Source: Aliiruegeria lutimaris (GTDB lineage Bacteria; Pseudomonadota; Alphaproteobacteria; Rhodobacterales; Rhodobacteraceae). Taken from it: a DNA stretch of 64,000 bases. The notes beneath the pieces were generated by a model. That model ran no database searches, was not told the DNA's origin, and was given only the letters and a program-made list of their open reading frames with translations. Positions within the stretch are counted from its first letter, which is position 1, and every line of letters starts with the position of its first letter. The stretch is taken from assembly GCF_900099935.1 (NCBI RefSeq), contig NZ_FNEK01000029.1:1-64000 (forward strand), written 5' to 3'. This document shows positions 42,505 to 50,799 of the stretch, piece after piece. The translations under genes were made by a program, and so were the position numbers.

Positions 42505-43607
42505 CAAGCCCCTTTGCGTTGACAGACAGCTTCGGCCCCGAAAAGATCGTACATCTGAGCAATCCCGCCGCAAGGTTGAAGGCCATCGTCGTGATCGACA
42601 ACACGGCCCTCGGCGCCGGTATTGGCGGCACCCGCATGGCACCGGACGTGACCCTGGAGGAATGCGCCCGGCTCGCGCGGGCGATGACCCTGAAAAACGC
42701 ACTGGCGGGACTTCCCCACGGCGGGGCGAAATCCGTCATCTGCGCCGACCCGTCGATGCCCCTGGCCGACAAGGAACGGCTGATCCGGGCCTTTGCCCGA
42801 GCCATCTCGACTCTCGACGGTTACGTGCCCGGCCCCGACATGGGAACCGACGAGACATGCATGGCATGGATCAAGGACGAAACCGGGCGTGCGGTTGGCC
42901 TTCCCCGTTTGCTGGGGGGAATCCCGCTCGACGAGATCGGCGCGACCGGCTTCGGCGTGGCCGAGGCGCTGGACGCGGCTGCGCCGTTCAGCGGCATTGT
43001 TTCCGATGGTGCGCGCGTGGCCATCCAGGGCTTCGGCGCCGTTGGCCGCCATGCCGCGCTCATTCTTGCCAAGAGAGGGGCGCGTATCGTTGCCGTCTCG
43101 GATTCCGGTGGCTGCGTGTCAGACCCCGACGGCCTTTCGCTCGACAAGCTGCTGGAAATAAAGGCGGCCGGTGGTAGCGTGACCGATCTCGAAAACGTGG
43201 CAACCGCCGCCCGCGACGACGTGATCGGCATCGATTGCGACATCCTCGTTCCCGCCGCCCGTCCGGATGTGATCCATTCGGACAATGTGGACGCCGTGCG
43301 GGCACGGGTCATCGTCGAGGGGGCAAACATCCCTGCAACGATCGAAGCTGAGACCGATCTTCACCGGCGCGGCATTCTTGTCATCCCGGATTTCGTGGCG
43401 AATGCGGGCGGTGTGATCTGTGCATCCATAGAGGCACGCGGCGGAACCGAAGGACAGGTGCTCGGCGTGATCTCCGAACTGATCCGCCGCAACACGACCG
43501 AGGTGCTTCAGCGGGTCGGGCAAAGCGGCGACCTGCCCAGGGACGTGGCAAGAAGACTCGCCGAAACCCGTGTCCGCGGCGCCATGGATCTCAGACGGTC
43601 CTTCTGA
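42501..43607 (+). CDS. Leu/Glu/Phe/Val-type dehydrogenase
   Basis: A 368-aa amino-acid dehydrogenase of the ELFV family, close to leucine or valine dehydrogenases in length. The catalytic Lys is in LPHGGAKSVI (Lys77), with an upstream Lys in LKNALAGLP. GYVPGPDMGTDETCMAWIKD is the characteristic active-site segment, and the Rossmann motif is IQGFGAVGRHAALILAKRGA. It probably deaminates a branched-chain or related amino acid to a 2-oxoacid with NAD+. Overlapping the E2 gene, it suggests a deamination step feeding the oxoacid dehydrogenase. Confidence 0.88.
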   Translation: MTSPFALTDSFGPEKIVHLSNPAARLKAIVVIDNTALGAGIGGTRMAPDVTLEECARLARAMTLKNALAGLPHGGAKSVICADPSMPLADKERLIRAFARAISTLDGYVPGPDMGTDETCMAWIKDETGRAVGLPRLLGGIPLDEIGATGFGVAEALDAAAPFSGIVSDGARVAIQGFGAVGRHAALILAKRGARIVAVSDSGGCVSDPDGLSLDKLLEIKAAGGSVTDLENVATAARDDVIGIDCDILVPAARPDVIHSDNVDAVRARVIVEGANIPATIEAETDLHRRGILVIPDFVANAGGVICASIEARGGTEGQVLGVISELIRRNTTEVLQRVGQSGDLPRDVARRLAETRVRGAMDLRRSF

Positions 43608-43624
43608 ACGGCAGTGTGTTTGGC

Positions 43625-44344
43625 CTATCCGGTCTGCGGATGATGCGCCCCCATGACTCGGTAACGCATCCACTTGCTGGTCCCGATGGCGATGATCCCG
43701 ATTGAAAGCAAGCACCAGACCGCAGGCATCTCGTTTGGGTCCGAGGTCAGTTGCCAGGCCAGAACCGGCCCGGCCAGGAAGTGGAACAGGACGAATTTCC
43801 ACGCCCCGTAGGAGAGCGGCAACAACAGGACCGCGGTGACATATGCCGGGAACTGCAACTGGTATCCGATCACATCGCTGATCGGGTTCCAAAGCCCGTT
43901 GAGCGGCACTTCCCATGCGATGTGCCAACTTCCCGAGACCAGGCACAGGCCCGTGCCGCACATGATTTCACCGGGAAGGCATGAACCGAGCGTTTCCAGC
44001 GGAACCAGCCGCAGGACAAGTAGAGCCGAACAGGCGGCGGCCACCGTGAAAACCAGGCGGCGCTGCATGGACTCCACCGGCCTAGGCGCGATCTCCATCA
44101 CGAAAGCGTTTACCACCAGCGGCTGCAACGCGATGTGCAGGTAGGACAGCAACGTGACCGTCTGGTTCGTCGGGTCGCCGCATTGGTCCACGACGAGATA
44201 GCCGACGGCCTGGAGCGCCTCGATGAACGAGAAGTAGAGGAGCGTCCCCCATATCGCCAGTGGCTCGCCCTTGCTGCGGGTGTACCCGGCAGCAGCCGCT
44301 CCGGTAACCGCCATCGCTACCGACGCCGTCATGCTCCAGCACAT
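43625..44344 (-). CDS. DUF5765 multi-pass membrane protein
   Basis: A 239-aa membrane protein with about seven hydrophobic segments, which I recognise as the DUF5765 type. It starts MCWSMTASVAMAVTGAAAAG and has conserved-looking CWSM, LLYFSFIEALQAVGYLVVDQ, LSYLHIALQPLVVNAFVMEI, and a Trp/His-rich loop (SGSWHIAWEVPLNG). Function is unknown. It is often near stress or low-oxygen genes as I recall. It converges on the dehydrogenase gene and follows hsp20 on the minus strand. Confidence 0.8.
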   Translation of the reverse strand: MCWSMTASVAMAVTGAAAAGYTRSKGEPLAIWGTLLYFSFIEALQAVGYLVVDQCGDPTNQTVTLLSYLHIALQPLVVNAFVMEIAPRPVESMQRRLVFTVAAACSALLVLRLVPLETLGSCLPGEIMCGTGLCLVSGSWHIAWEVPLNGLWNPISDVIGYQLQFPAYVTAVLLLPLSYGAWKFVLFHFLAGPVLAWQLTSDPNEMPAVWCLLSIGIIAIGTSKWMRYRVMGAHHPQTG

Positions 44345-44414
44345 CCGAAGCCCTCCAGCGAATTTGTTTCAGGTCGCCCGAAGCAAGGCTGCTTGCCACG
44401 GGCAATTCGTCCGA

Positions 44415-44441
44415 ACGCGGGCGCCGTTCAGGCGCCCGCGT
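44415..44441 (-). terminator. Strong GC hairpin after hsp20
   Basis: Perfect 11-bp arms (ACGCGGGCGCC and GGCGCCCGCGT) enclose a 5-nt loop, 13 bp after the hsp20 stop on the minus strand. No T tract follows, so it is a terminator-like or RNA-stabilising hairpin between hsp20 and the DUF5765 gene. Confidence 0.6.
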
Positions 44442-44453
44442 GAGACCGGCCTG

Positions 44454-44933
44454 TCAGGCACGGGTGATCTCGATCTTGCGGGCCTCGCTGACGGCATCCG
44501 CGGGTTTCGGGACCGTGACGGTCAGGACACCGTCCTTCGCCGACGCGGCAACCGTATCCGGGTCGATGTCGAAGGGCAGCGCGATGGTGCGCATGAAGGC
44601 GCCCGAGCGACGTTCCACGCGATGGAACTCCCGCCCTTCCTCCTCACCCTTTTCGTCCTTCTCGGACTTCTTTTCGCCCCTCACCGTGAGCCGATTCCCG
44701 GCAACGGAGAGATCGACATCCTTCAACTCGATCCCCGGCAATTCGGCGGTCACACGGACCGCGTCATTGGTCTCGCTGACATTCGTGCGCACGGCGAAAC
44801 CGCTCTTCATCAGGTCGTGGCCTACGTCGAAATCATCGAAGAGGGTATCAATCTGCTTACGCAGCATCCCGAACGGATCGTCATCGCCCTTCGCGCCATT
44901 CCAAGAGGACGGCAACCAGCTACGCTTTGTCAT
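44454..44933 (-). CDS. Hsp20 small heat-shock protein
   Basis: A 159-aa alpha-crystallin-type chaperone. Its N-terminal arm (MTKRSWLPSSWNGAKGDDDP then MLRKQIDTLFDDFDVG) is followed by the alpha-crystallin domain (about 55-145) with VRVTAELPGIELKDVDLSVA, NRLTVRGEKKSEKDEKGEEE and the end motif A-KDGVLTVTVPKP. The C-terminal I-x-I/V element appears as KIEITRA. It binds unfolding proteins without ATP. The start at 44933 is chosen over the longer frame to 45038. An FNR-like palindrome lies 61 bp upstream. Confidence 0.93.
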   Translation of the reverse strand: MTKRSWLPSSWNGAKGDDDPFGMLRKQIDTLFDDFDVGHDLMKSGFAVRTNVSETNDAVRVTAELPGIELKDVDLSVAGNRLTVRGEKKSEKDEKGEEEGREFHRVERRSGAFMRTIALPFDIDPDTVAASAKDGVLTVTVPKPADAVSEARKIEITRA

Positions 44934-44993
44934 AACAGCCTCCCTTCTTGCTTTCAGATTGCGGGATTGTCGCGCAAAAACGCACGCCGCGCC

Positions 44994-45007
44994 ATGATCC
45001 GTATCAT
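44994..45007 (-). promoter_or_regulatory. FNR-like palindrome upstream of hsp20
   Basis: ATGATCCGTATCAT has perfect arms ATGAT/ATCAT around CCGT and differs from TTGAT-N4-ATCAA at the outer base of each arm. It lies 61 bp upstream of the hsp20 start. Confidence 0.4.
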
Positions 45008-45233
45008 CAAGACGCGCCAGCCACCCATTTACCGCCAAGTCTCTCCACTTTCTCGGATTTCCAAAGTCTTGAGAGCCTTGCTGCAGCGCCTGCGGACCTG
45101 TTCCCGCGAGCCTGCGGGCCCGGTTTTCCCTTCGGCAGGTGGTCTCCGGCGCACTGATAAGTTGCCAAACTGCGATGACGGCAATCGTGCCAAGATCGTT
45201 TGAAGTTACGGAGCCCGAGCAACCGGCGGCATC

Positions 45234-46331
45234 TCACTCCATTCGCGCTCTGAAAAGTGCAGAGGAGACACCGAGTGTCACGATCGCGATCACCGCAAGC
45301 GGCCAGGTATTCGCCCAAAGATCCGGCACTGTCATGTCCTTCAGGAACACCCCCTCGCTGACGATCAGGAAATGCTTCGTCGGATCGCCCTGGGCCAGAA
45401 TCCGGAGCCAGCCGGGCATGTTGTCGACAGGGGATGCGTAGCCCGAGAGCAGGATCGCAGGGACCGCGACCAGGAACATACCAAGGAAGGCCTGCTGTTG
45501 GGTTTGGGACAGCGACGAGACGAGCAGACCGACGCCGGCGAGTGCTAGCAGATAGAGCAGCAGCGAGATGTAGAAGAAGGGAACCGAGCCCGTTAGCGGC
45601 ACGCCGAACAACGTCGAAATCAGCACCATGTAGATCGTTGCGTTGATAAACCCGACAAGCACCGGCGGAATCACCTTTCCGATCAGGATCTCGGGAACGC
45701 GGAGCGGCGAGACCATGAGTTGGTCGAAGGTGCCGAGTTCCCGTTCGCGGGCAACCGCCTGTGCCGTCAGGCCGAGCCCGGAGATGGTGGTAATGATGAC
45801 GACCAGCCCCGGCATGGTGAACCAGAGGTAGAGCAGGTTCGGGTTGAACCAGTGGTTTACAATCGCGCCCGTCCGGGCCGGCGTGGCCGAAAGCTCGGCG
45901 CCGAGGTCGGCAACGATGGTGTTGAGATACCCCAGAACGATCTGCGCCGCGTTGGATTTCCGCCCGTCGAAAATCGCCTGCACGACCGCTGGCCGTCCCG
46001 CCGCCACATCCGCGCTGAAGCCCTGCGCGAAACTCACAACCGCGATCGTCTGTTGGCGGTCGATGGCCTGCCGCATCTCCTCCGGCGAACTGATCGGCAA
46101 GATCGCCACAACATTTGGACTGCCGGCGATGCGCTGCGTCATCTCGATGCTCCACCGCCCGCCGTCGCGATCGTAAATCCCGACGGCGATGTTCTTTACC
46201 TCCAGCGTCGTTGCGAAACCGAGCACGAAGAGCTGGATCAGCGGCGGCATGATCAGGATTATCCGGGCGCGCGGATCGCGCAGGATCGCCCAGAATTCCT
46301 TGATCGTGATCGCCATGAGCCGAGCAAGCAT
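45234..46331 (-). CDS. ABC-2-type permease (YbhR-like)
   Basis: A 365-aa membrane protein of the ABC-2 exporter family. It has one N-terminal transmembrane segment (about residues 22-40), a large extracytoplasmic domain (about 41-175), then five or six C-terminal helices. The ABC-2 signature is ARERELGTFDQLMVSPLRVP (about 210-229). It starts as TGATG overlap with the preceding permease gene; a later ATG (MAITIKEFWAI) is an alternative. It forms the membrane channel with its neighbour. Confidence 0.9.
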   Translation of the reverse strand: MLARLMAITIKEFWAILRDPRARIILIMPPLIQLFVLGFATTLEVKNIAVGIYDRDGGRWSIEMTQRIAGSPNVVAILPISSPEEMRQAIDRQQTIAVVSFAQGFSADVAAGRPAVVQAIFDGRKSNAAQIVLGYLNTIVADLGAELSATPARTGAIVNHWFNPNLLYLWFTMPGLVVIITTISGLGLTAQAVARERELGTFDQLMVSPLRVPEILIGKVIPPVLVGFINATIYMVLISTLFGVPLTGSVPFFYISLLLYLLALAGVGLLVSSLSQTQQQAFLGMFLVAVPAILLSGYASPVDNMPGWLRILAQGDPTKHFLIVSEGVFLKDMTVPDLWANTWPLAVIAIVTLGVSSALFRARME

Positions 46332-47449
46332 CAGGCGATCCTCCGATGCGTCACACGTATTGCAAGGGCGAAATAGATCAGCCCGAAGCCCAGCAGGATC
46401 GCGATGGAATGGAGGAACATTGGCCAGATGTCACCGACCGTGAACAAGGTCTGCAGGGACGGAACAAGATAGCGCGCGGGAACCGCGTAGGTGATGATCT
46501 GGATCGGCACCGGCATCGAGGCGATCTCGAAGATGAACCCGGAAAGGACCATCGAGGGCAGGAACCCGATGAGCAACGCCATCTGGCTGGCCACAAACTG
46601 GTTCTTGGCGATGGCGGAAATCAACAATCCCTGGCCGAGCGCAGGCACGAGAAAGGCCGATGAGACCGCCAGCAATCCCGGGATCGAGCCGCGAAACGGA
46701 ACGCCGAAGACGAAGACGGCCAGCCCCGTGCACAGTGCCACCGATCCGAGACCAAGGATGAAATAGGGAAGCACCTTGGACGCGAGCAGTTCCGACATCG
46801 CCACCGGCGTCGCCATCAGCGCCTCCATCGTGCCCCGCTCCCATTCGCGTGCCACCACCAGCGCGGTCAACAAGGTCCCGATCATCGACATGACGATCGC
46901 GATCGAGCCCGGAATGAGGAAATCCCGACTGGTCAGTTCGGGGTTGAACCAGAAGCGCGGGATCAGGTTGATCGGACGTTCGGCAGCGACGCCATGATCG
47001 AGCGCCTCTCCCTGCGCCCATTGAGTCTGAACCCCCTGGGCATAGTTGGCGACGAAGGACGCGGTGTTGGGGAGCGAGCCATCGGTGATGATCTGGATAG
47101 TCGCCTGCGCCTGGCCGGACTCCATCCGGGCACCGAAATCCTGGGGGATGACAATGATGCCGCGCAATTTCCCGGCAACAAGCTCGGGTTCGAGCGAGGC
47201 CAGTTCCCGTGCGAAGGTTACGTCGAACCAGCGCGAATTTCGGAAAGCCATGCCGAGGCTGCTCGCCACCGCGCTGTCATCCTCCAGTGCGAGGCCTATC
47301 CTCACCTCGCGGACATCGAGCGAGACCGCGGTGCCGAAGAGGAACAACAGGATCAACGGCAGCACGAGGGCAATCAGGAAGGTCGATGGATCGCGCAGGA
47401 TCTGTCGACTCTCCTTGATCAGCAAGGCCATGAAGCGACGCGGGTTCAT
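46331..47449 (-). CDS. ABC-2-type permease (YbhS-like)
   Basis: A 372-aa ABC-2 permease, paralogous to its neighbour. It starts MNPRRFMALLIKESRQILRD, has an N-terminal helix, an extracytoplasmic domain (about 45-175), and C-terminal helices with AREWERGTMEALMATPVAMS as the family motif. It overlaps the ATPase gene by ATGA. With the ATPase and the HlyD-like protein it forms a drug-export type system like YbhGFSR. Confidence 0.92.
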   Translation of the reverse strand: MNPRRFMALLIKESRQILRDPSTFLIALVLPLILLFLFGTAVSLDVREVRIGLALEDDSAVASSLGMAFRNSRWFDVTFARELASLEPELVAGKLRGIIVIPQDFGARMESGQAQATIQIITDGSLPNTASFVANYAQGVQTQWAQGEALDHGVAAERPINLIPRFWFNPELTSRDFLIPGSIAIVMSMIGTLLTALVVAREWERGTMEALMATPVAMSELLASKVLPYFILGLGSVALCTGLAVFVFGVPFRGSIPGLLAVSSAFLVPALGQGLLISAIAKNQFVASQMALLIGFLPSMVLSGFIFEIASMPVPIQIITYAVPARYLVPSLQTLFTVGDIWPMFLHSIAILLGFGLIYFALAIRVTHRRIA

Positions 47450-49146
47450 GCGGCTTCATCCTTGCTCTCCGAGGCCTCGATCAGGGAAATGAACGCCTCC
47501 TCCAGTGTCGGGTCGGGACGATCCGGCGTCGCCGCGTCCCGCTTCAACACGTCCGGGCTGCCAAGCGCGATCTGCTCGGCGCGATAGATAACCAGGATGC
47601 GATCGCAATATTCCGCTTCTTCCATGAAATGGGTGGTGACCAGAACGGTGACACCCTTTTCAACCAACCCGTTGATGTGAGACCAGAACTCGCGCCGCAC
47701 GATCGGATCGACGCCGGAAGTGGGTTCGTCGAGGAACAGGGTCGGCGGTTCGTGCATCACCGCGCAGGCGAGCGACAGCCGCTGTTTGAAGCCCAGTGGC
47801 AAACCTCCGGCGTTCTGCCGCAGATATGGGCCCAGGTGGAAAATCTCCACCATGCGCCCAAGCGCCTCCCGCCGTTTCGCGCCGGTAAGCCCATAGGCTC
47901 CGGCGAAAAAATTGAGGTTCTGGCGCACGCTCAGATCGCCGTAGAGCGAGAATTTCTGAGCCATGTAACCCAGAGACCGGCGCGCCGCGGAACGGGAGTG
48001 GCGAAGGTTGTGCCCCGCCACGCGGCCGTCGCCGGAGGTCGGGGTCAGAAGACCACAGAGCATCTTGAAGGTGGTTGATTTTCCCGCGCCGTTTGGACCC
48101 AGCAGCCCGAAGATCTCGCCGCGCGGAACCTTGAAGTCGATGCCATTGGCAGCGGTGAACGGACCGAAACGCTTGGTAAGTTGATGCGCCTCGATGGCCG
48201 GCAGGTCGTTTTCCGGCACCGCCCGGTAGTGCTCGGCCAGCAAGCTGTGTCCTTTCGGACCGCCGCCGAGGCGATCCACGAAGGCGTCTTCGAACCGGGC
48301 CGGAACGGGCTCGGCGCCCTTCGGCGGCGAGGCACCGGCATTCGTCAGGAACCGCACCGAGGCTCCCTGGATGGTCGCATCCCGGATCGCCGGATCCGCC
48401 ACCAACCCGGCCAGAAGACGCCGTTTGCCCGGTCCATCTCCCCGCATCCGGAAGCACCGCCCGGCGGCCTCCCGCGTCAGATCGCCGGGCGGGCCTGCAT
48501 GGATCAGGCGGCCTTCACTGAGCAGGAACACCTCCTCGCATTTCTCGGCCTCGTCGAGATAGGCGGTGGACCAGAGCACGGCGATCCCTGCCTCGGTGAG
48601 CTTCCGGACCATCGCCCAGAGCTCCCGCCGCGATAGCGGATCGACACCGACCCCGGGCTCGTCCAGCAACAACAATTCCGGCGTTTCCACTAGGGCACAG
48701 GCCAGGCCGAGCTTCTGTTTCATGCCGCCCGAGAGCCGTCCCGCGAGCCGTTCGGTGAACGCTCCAAGATCGGTGAAACGCAACAGCTCGGCAAAGCGAT
48801 CGTCCCATTTCCCGGTCGGCAACCCTCGCAACTCGGCATAAAGCCGAAGGTTCTCGATAACGCTGAGATCCTCGTAGAGACCGAAGCGTTGCGGCATGTA
48901 TCCAATCCGCTTGCGATCCGCCTCGGTCGCCGGCTTGCCGAGAACCGTCACCTCGCCCTCATCGTGGTCGATCAGCCCGGCCAGCAGCCGGATAAGCGTC
49001 GTCTTCCCGGCACCGTCCGGGCCGACAAGGCCGGTCATGAGGCCCGGTCGGATCTCCAGAGAGATATTGTCCAGCGCCGGCGCGCGCGCTTTGCCGAAAC
49101 GGCGGGAGACGTTGCTCAGCACGGCCGCGGGCACCGGATTAGCCAT
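47446..49146 (-). CDS. ABC transporter ATPase, two-domain (YbhF-like)
   Basis: A 566-aa cytoplasmic ATPase with two nucleotide-binding domains. Domain 1 has Walker A GPDGAGKTT (residues about 42-50), signature LSGGMKQKL and Walker B LLLLDEPGVGVD. Domain 2 has GPNGAGKSTT, the less usual signature LPLGFKQRL, and TLFLDEPTSGVD. Two domains in one chain match YbhF and RbbA relatives. I chose ATG 49146, which overlaps the HlyD-like gene as TGATG, over GTG 49149. It powers the two ABC-2 permeases. Confidence 0.93.
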   Translation of the reverse strand: MANPVPAAVLSNVSRRFGKARAPALDNISLEIRPGLMTGLVGPDGAGKTTLIRLLAGLIDHDEGEVTVLGKPATEADRKRIGYMPQRFGLYEDLSVIENLRLYAELRGLPTGKWDDRFAELLRFTDLGAFTERLAGRLSGGMKQKLGLACALVETPELLLLDEPGVGVDPLSRRELWAMVRKLTEAGIAVLWSTAYLDEAEKCEEVFLLSEGRLIHAGPPGDLTREAAGRCFRMRGDGPGKRRLLAGLVADPAIRDATIQGASVRFLTNAGASPPKGAEPVPARFEDAFVDRLGGGPKGHSLLAEHYRAVPENDLPAIEAHQLTKRFGPFTAANGIDFKVPRGEIFGLLGPNGAGKSTTFKMLCGLLTPTSGDGRVAGHNLRHSRSAARRSLGYMAQKFSLYGDLSVRQNLNFFAGAYGLTGAKRREALGRMVEIFHLGPYLRQNAGGLPLGFKQRLSLACAVMHEPPTLFLDEPTSGVDPIVRREFWSHINGLVEKGVTVLVTTHFMEEAEYCDRILVIYRAEQIALGSPDVLKRDAATPDRPDPTLEEAFISLIEASESKDEAA

Positions 49147-50141
49147 CACGGATTGACCTCGGGCACCAGCACGGTGACTGGCATGCCCTGGCGCAATGCA
49201 TCGTCAGGGTCCTCGACGATAATCCGAAGCCGGAAGACAAGATCCGTGCGCAGGCTGGGAGTCTGCACCGATTTGGGCGTGAACTCGGCAGTGGGCGAGA
49301 TGAAGCCGATCGTGCCGTGGTACACCCGATCCGTACTGTCGGTCGTGACCTCGACCGCGCGCCCCGGCACGACCATGCCAAGATCCGGCTCCGGGACATA
49401 GGCGCGAATTCGGACCGGGCGATCGATCGCGATGGTGTAGACCGTCCCACCGGCGGCAACGATCGCGCCGGGTTCGCGGGCACGGGTCAGCACGAAACCG
49501 TCCTGAACCGCGGTCAGGGTCGCGTCCTCAAGGGCGGTCTTCGCCTGGTCCCGCGCTGCCAGCGCAGCCGACAGCGCCGCTTCGGCGGCGGCTATATCCT
49601 CGGCGCGGGTACCGGCACGCACCAGCGACAGAGCCTGCTCGGCGGAAGAGAGCATCGCCCTGGCCTCGAGAAAACCGGCTTCGGCGGTATCGAGCTCCGC
49701 CTGGCTGATCGCATCGCTTTTCACGAGTCGACCAAAGCGGTGGAAAGCCAGTTCCGAACGGTCCAGGGCCGCCTTGCGCTGGTCCACCAGGGCCTCTGCC
49801 TGCGCAATCTCCTGGGGGCGATTGCCCGCCACCGCCTTGTCCAGCGCTGCCTGTGCAGCGGCCACCTGCGCTTCGGCCGCGGCCAGGGTCTGCTGCAGTG
49901 GTACCGGATCGAGCCGGGCCAACACATCACCGGCAGCGACCCGGTCTCCCTCCTCAACCGGCATCTCGGAAATCCGTCCGCCGACCCGGAACGCGAGATC
50001 CACCGTGCGGACATCGACATTGCCGTATAATGTCAGCGCTTTAGACCGCTCCGGTTCGAAATAGCCTTCCTTCCACGCCCACGCGCCCCCACCAGCAGCA
50101 ACGACCAAAGCGAGGACGGCGACGATCAATGGCTTCTTCAT
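49146..50141 (-). CDS. HlyD/YbhG-like membrane-fusion protein
   Basis: A 331-aa periplasmic adaptor. An N-terminal membrane anchor (MKKPLIVAVLALVVAAGGGA) is followed by a lipoyl-like half (LAFRVGGRISEMPVEEGDRV), a long coiled-coil hairpin with Ala/Gln heptads (about 80-180: LQQTLAAAEAQVAAAQAALD then KAVAGNRPQEIAQAEALVDQ), the returning lipoyl half and a beta-barrel domain ending in QGMPVTVLVPEVNP. I chose ATG 50141; the longer frame to 50189 has no ribosome site. It is the first gene of the exporter operon. Confidence 0.92.
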   Translation of the reverse strand: MKKPLIVAVLALVVAAGGGAWAWKEGYFEPERSKALTLYGNVDVRTVDLAFRVGGRISEMPVEEGDRVAAGDVLARLDPVPLQQTLAAAEAQVAAAQAALDKAVAGNRPQEIAQAEALVDQRKAALDRSELAFHRFGRLVKSDAISQAELDTAEAGFLEARAMLSSAEQALSLVRAGTRAEDIAAAEAALSAALAARDQAKTALEDATLTAVQDGFVLTRAREPGAIVAAGGTVYTIAIDRPVRIRAYVPEPDLGMVVPGRAVEVTTDSTDRVYHGTIGFISPTAEFTPKSVQTPSLRTDLVFRLRIIVEDPDDALRQGMPVTVLVPEVNP

Positions 50142-50799
50142 GATGCATCCCCCCATTCCGGGATAGCGCAGTCCGAACAGTCCTCGCAAAACCGATCTGC
50201 AGCCGTTCTGATCACCCTGTCCTAGGTGGCAGCTATCGGTTTGCCTGGCTGTCGGGACTCTGACACTGGCATCTCCTTGCCCCTGATTATGGATTAGTCC
50301 ATTCGTTCGAATGCCATTTCAAGGGTCAATTTCCCGGCAGAGCAAATGCTTGCGGCTTCTGGGGACGCCGTGAAGAGACTGGCCGAAGGCGTCACCTGTC
50401 AAGGTGTCGTCAATATCGCTGATCAGCAGCCAGGGTCGGCTTTGACTTGGCGATATTTGCGTCACTTTCCTGAAGAGTTGTCGCGCCTGCTGGGAATGTC
50501 GGAATGGCGGGTTCTGGAGTGAACCGGCTCCTGCCCCGACCAGGCGCGGTGCGGCTTCTCCACCGTTTCCTCGCCCTTCAATGCTTCCAGCGCCACTTTC
50601 GCTTTGAACTTGGGCGCGTTCCGCTTGCTTTCGACATCTCTGACCTCCTTCTCGTCGAAGATCAGCAGACCGCAATTCGTAGCCTACGTCAGCGTCCGAA
50701 TTTCTCGGAGTAGCTCAATGTTTTCAATCCGAAGCAGGACAGCGCGTGCCGTTGGAGCAGCGCCATTCGGCAGTCATTGCGGCGCCGGTGTGCCCGCAA
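50142..50799. other. Debris-filled intergenic region
   Basis: About 660 bp between the exporter and the epimerase. It holds an IS3-type orfA fragment and a HAD-like fragment (see 50395-50647). The remainder has no recognisable gene. Confidence 0.5.
50395..50647 (-). pseudogene. IS3-type orfA and HAD-hydrolase fragments
   Basis: The minus strand from about 50647 encodes SKRNAPKFKAKVALEALKGE then ETVEK, matching the N-terminal helix region of IS3-family OrfA, and degenerates near 50570. Overlapping it in another frame, about 50490-50395 encodes RPWLLISDIDDTLTGD, whose DxDxT pattern is HAD motif I and whose context resembles the start of sucrose-phosphate-phosphatase-like (HAD-IIB) domains. Both are short and disrupted. 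They look like a transposon insertion scar in a lost gene. Confidence 0.55.

Noticed and set aside
45234-50141. Type I secretion exporter for the RTX-Hint protein
   Set aside because: The HlyD-like protein is paired with ABC-2 permeases and a separate two-domain ATPase, the drug-export YbhGFSR arrangement, not an HlyB/HlyD type I system.
50319-50675. Complete small minus-strand gene
   Set aside because: The frame joins unrelated transposase-like and HAD-like pieces and has no ribosome site; it is better read as debris.
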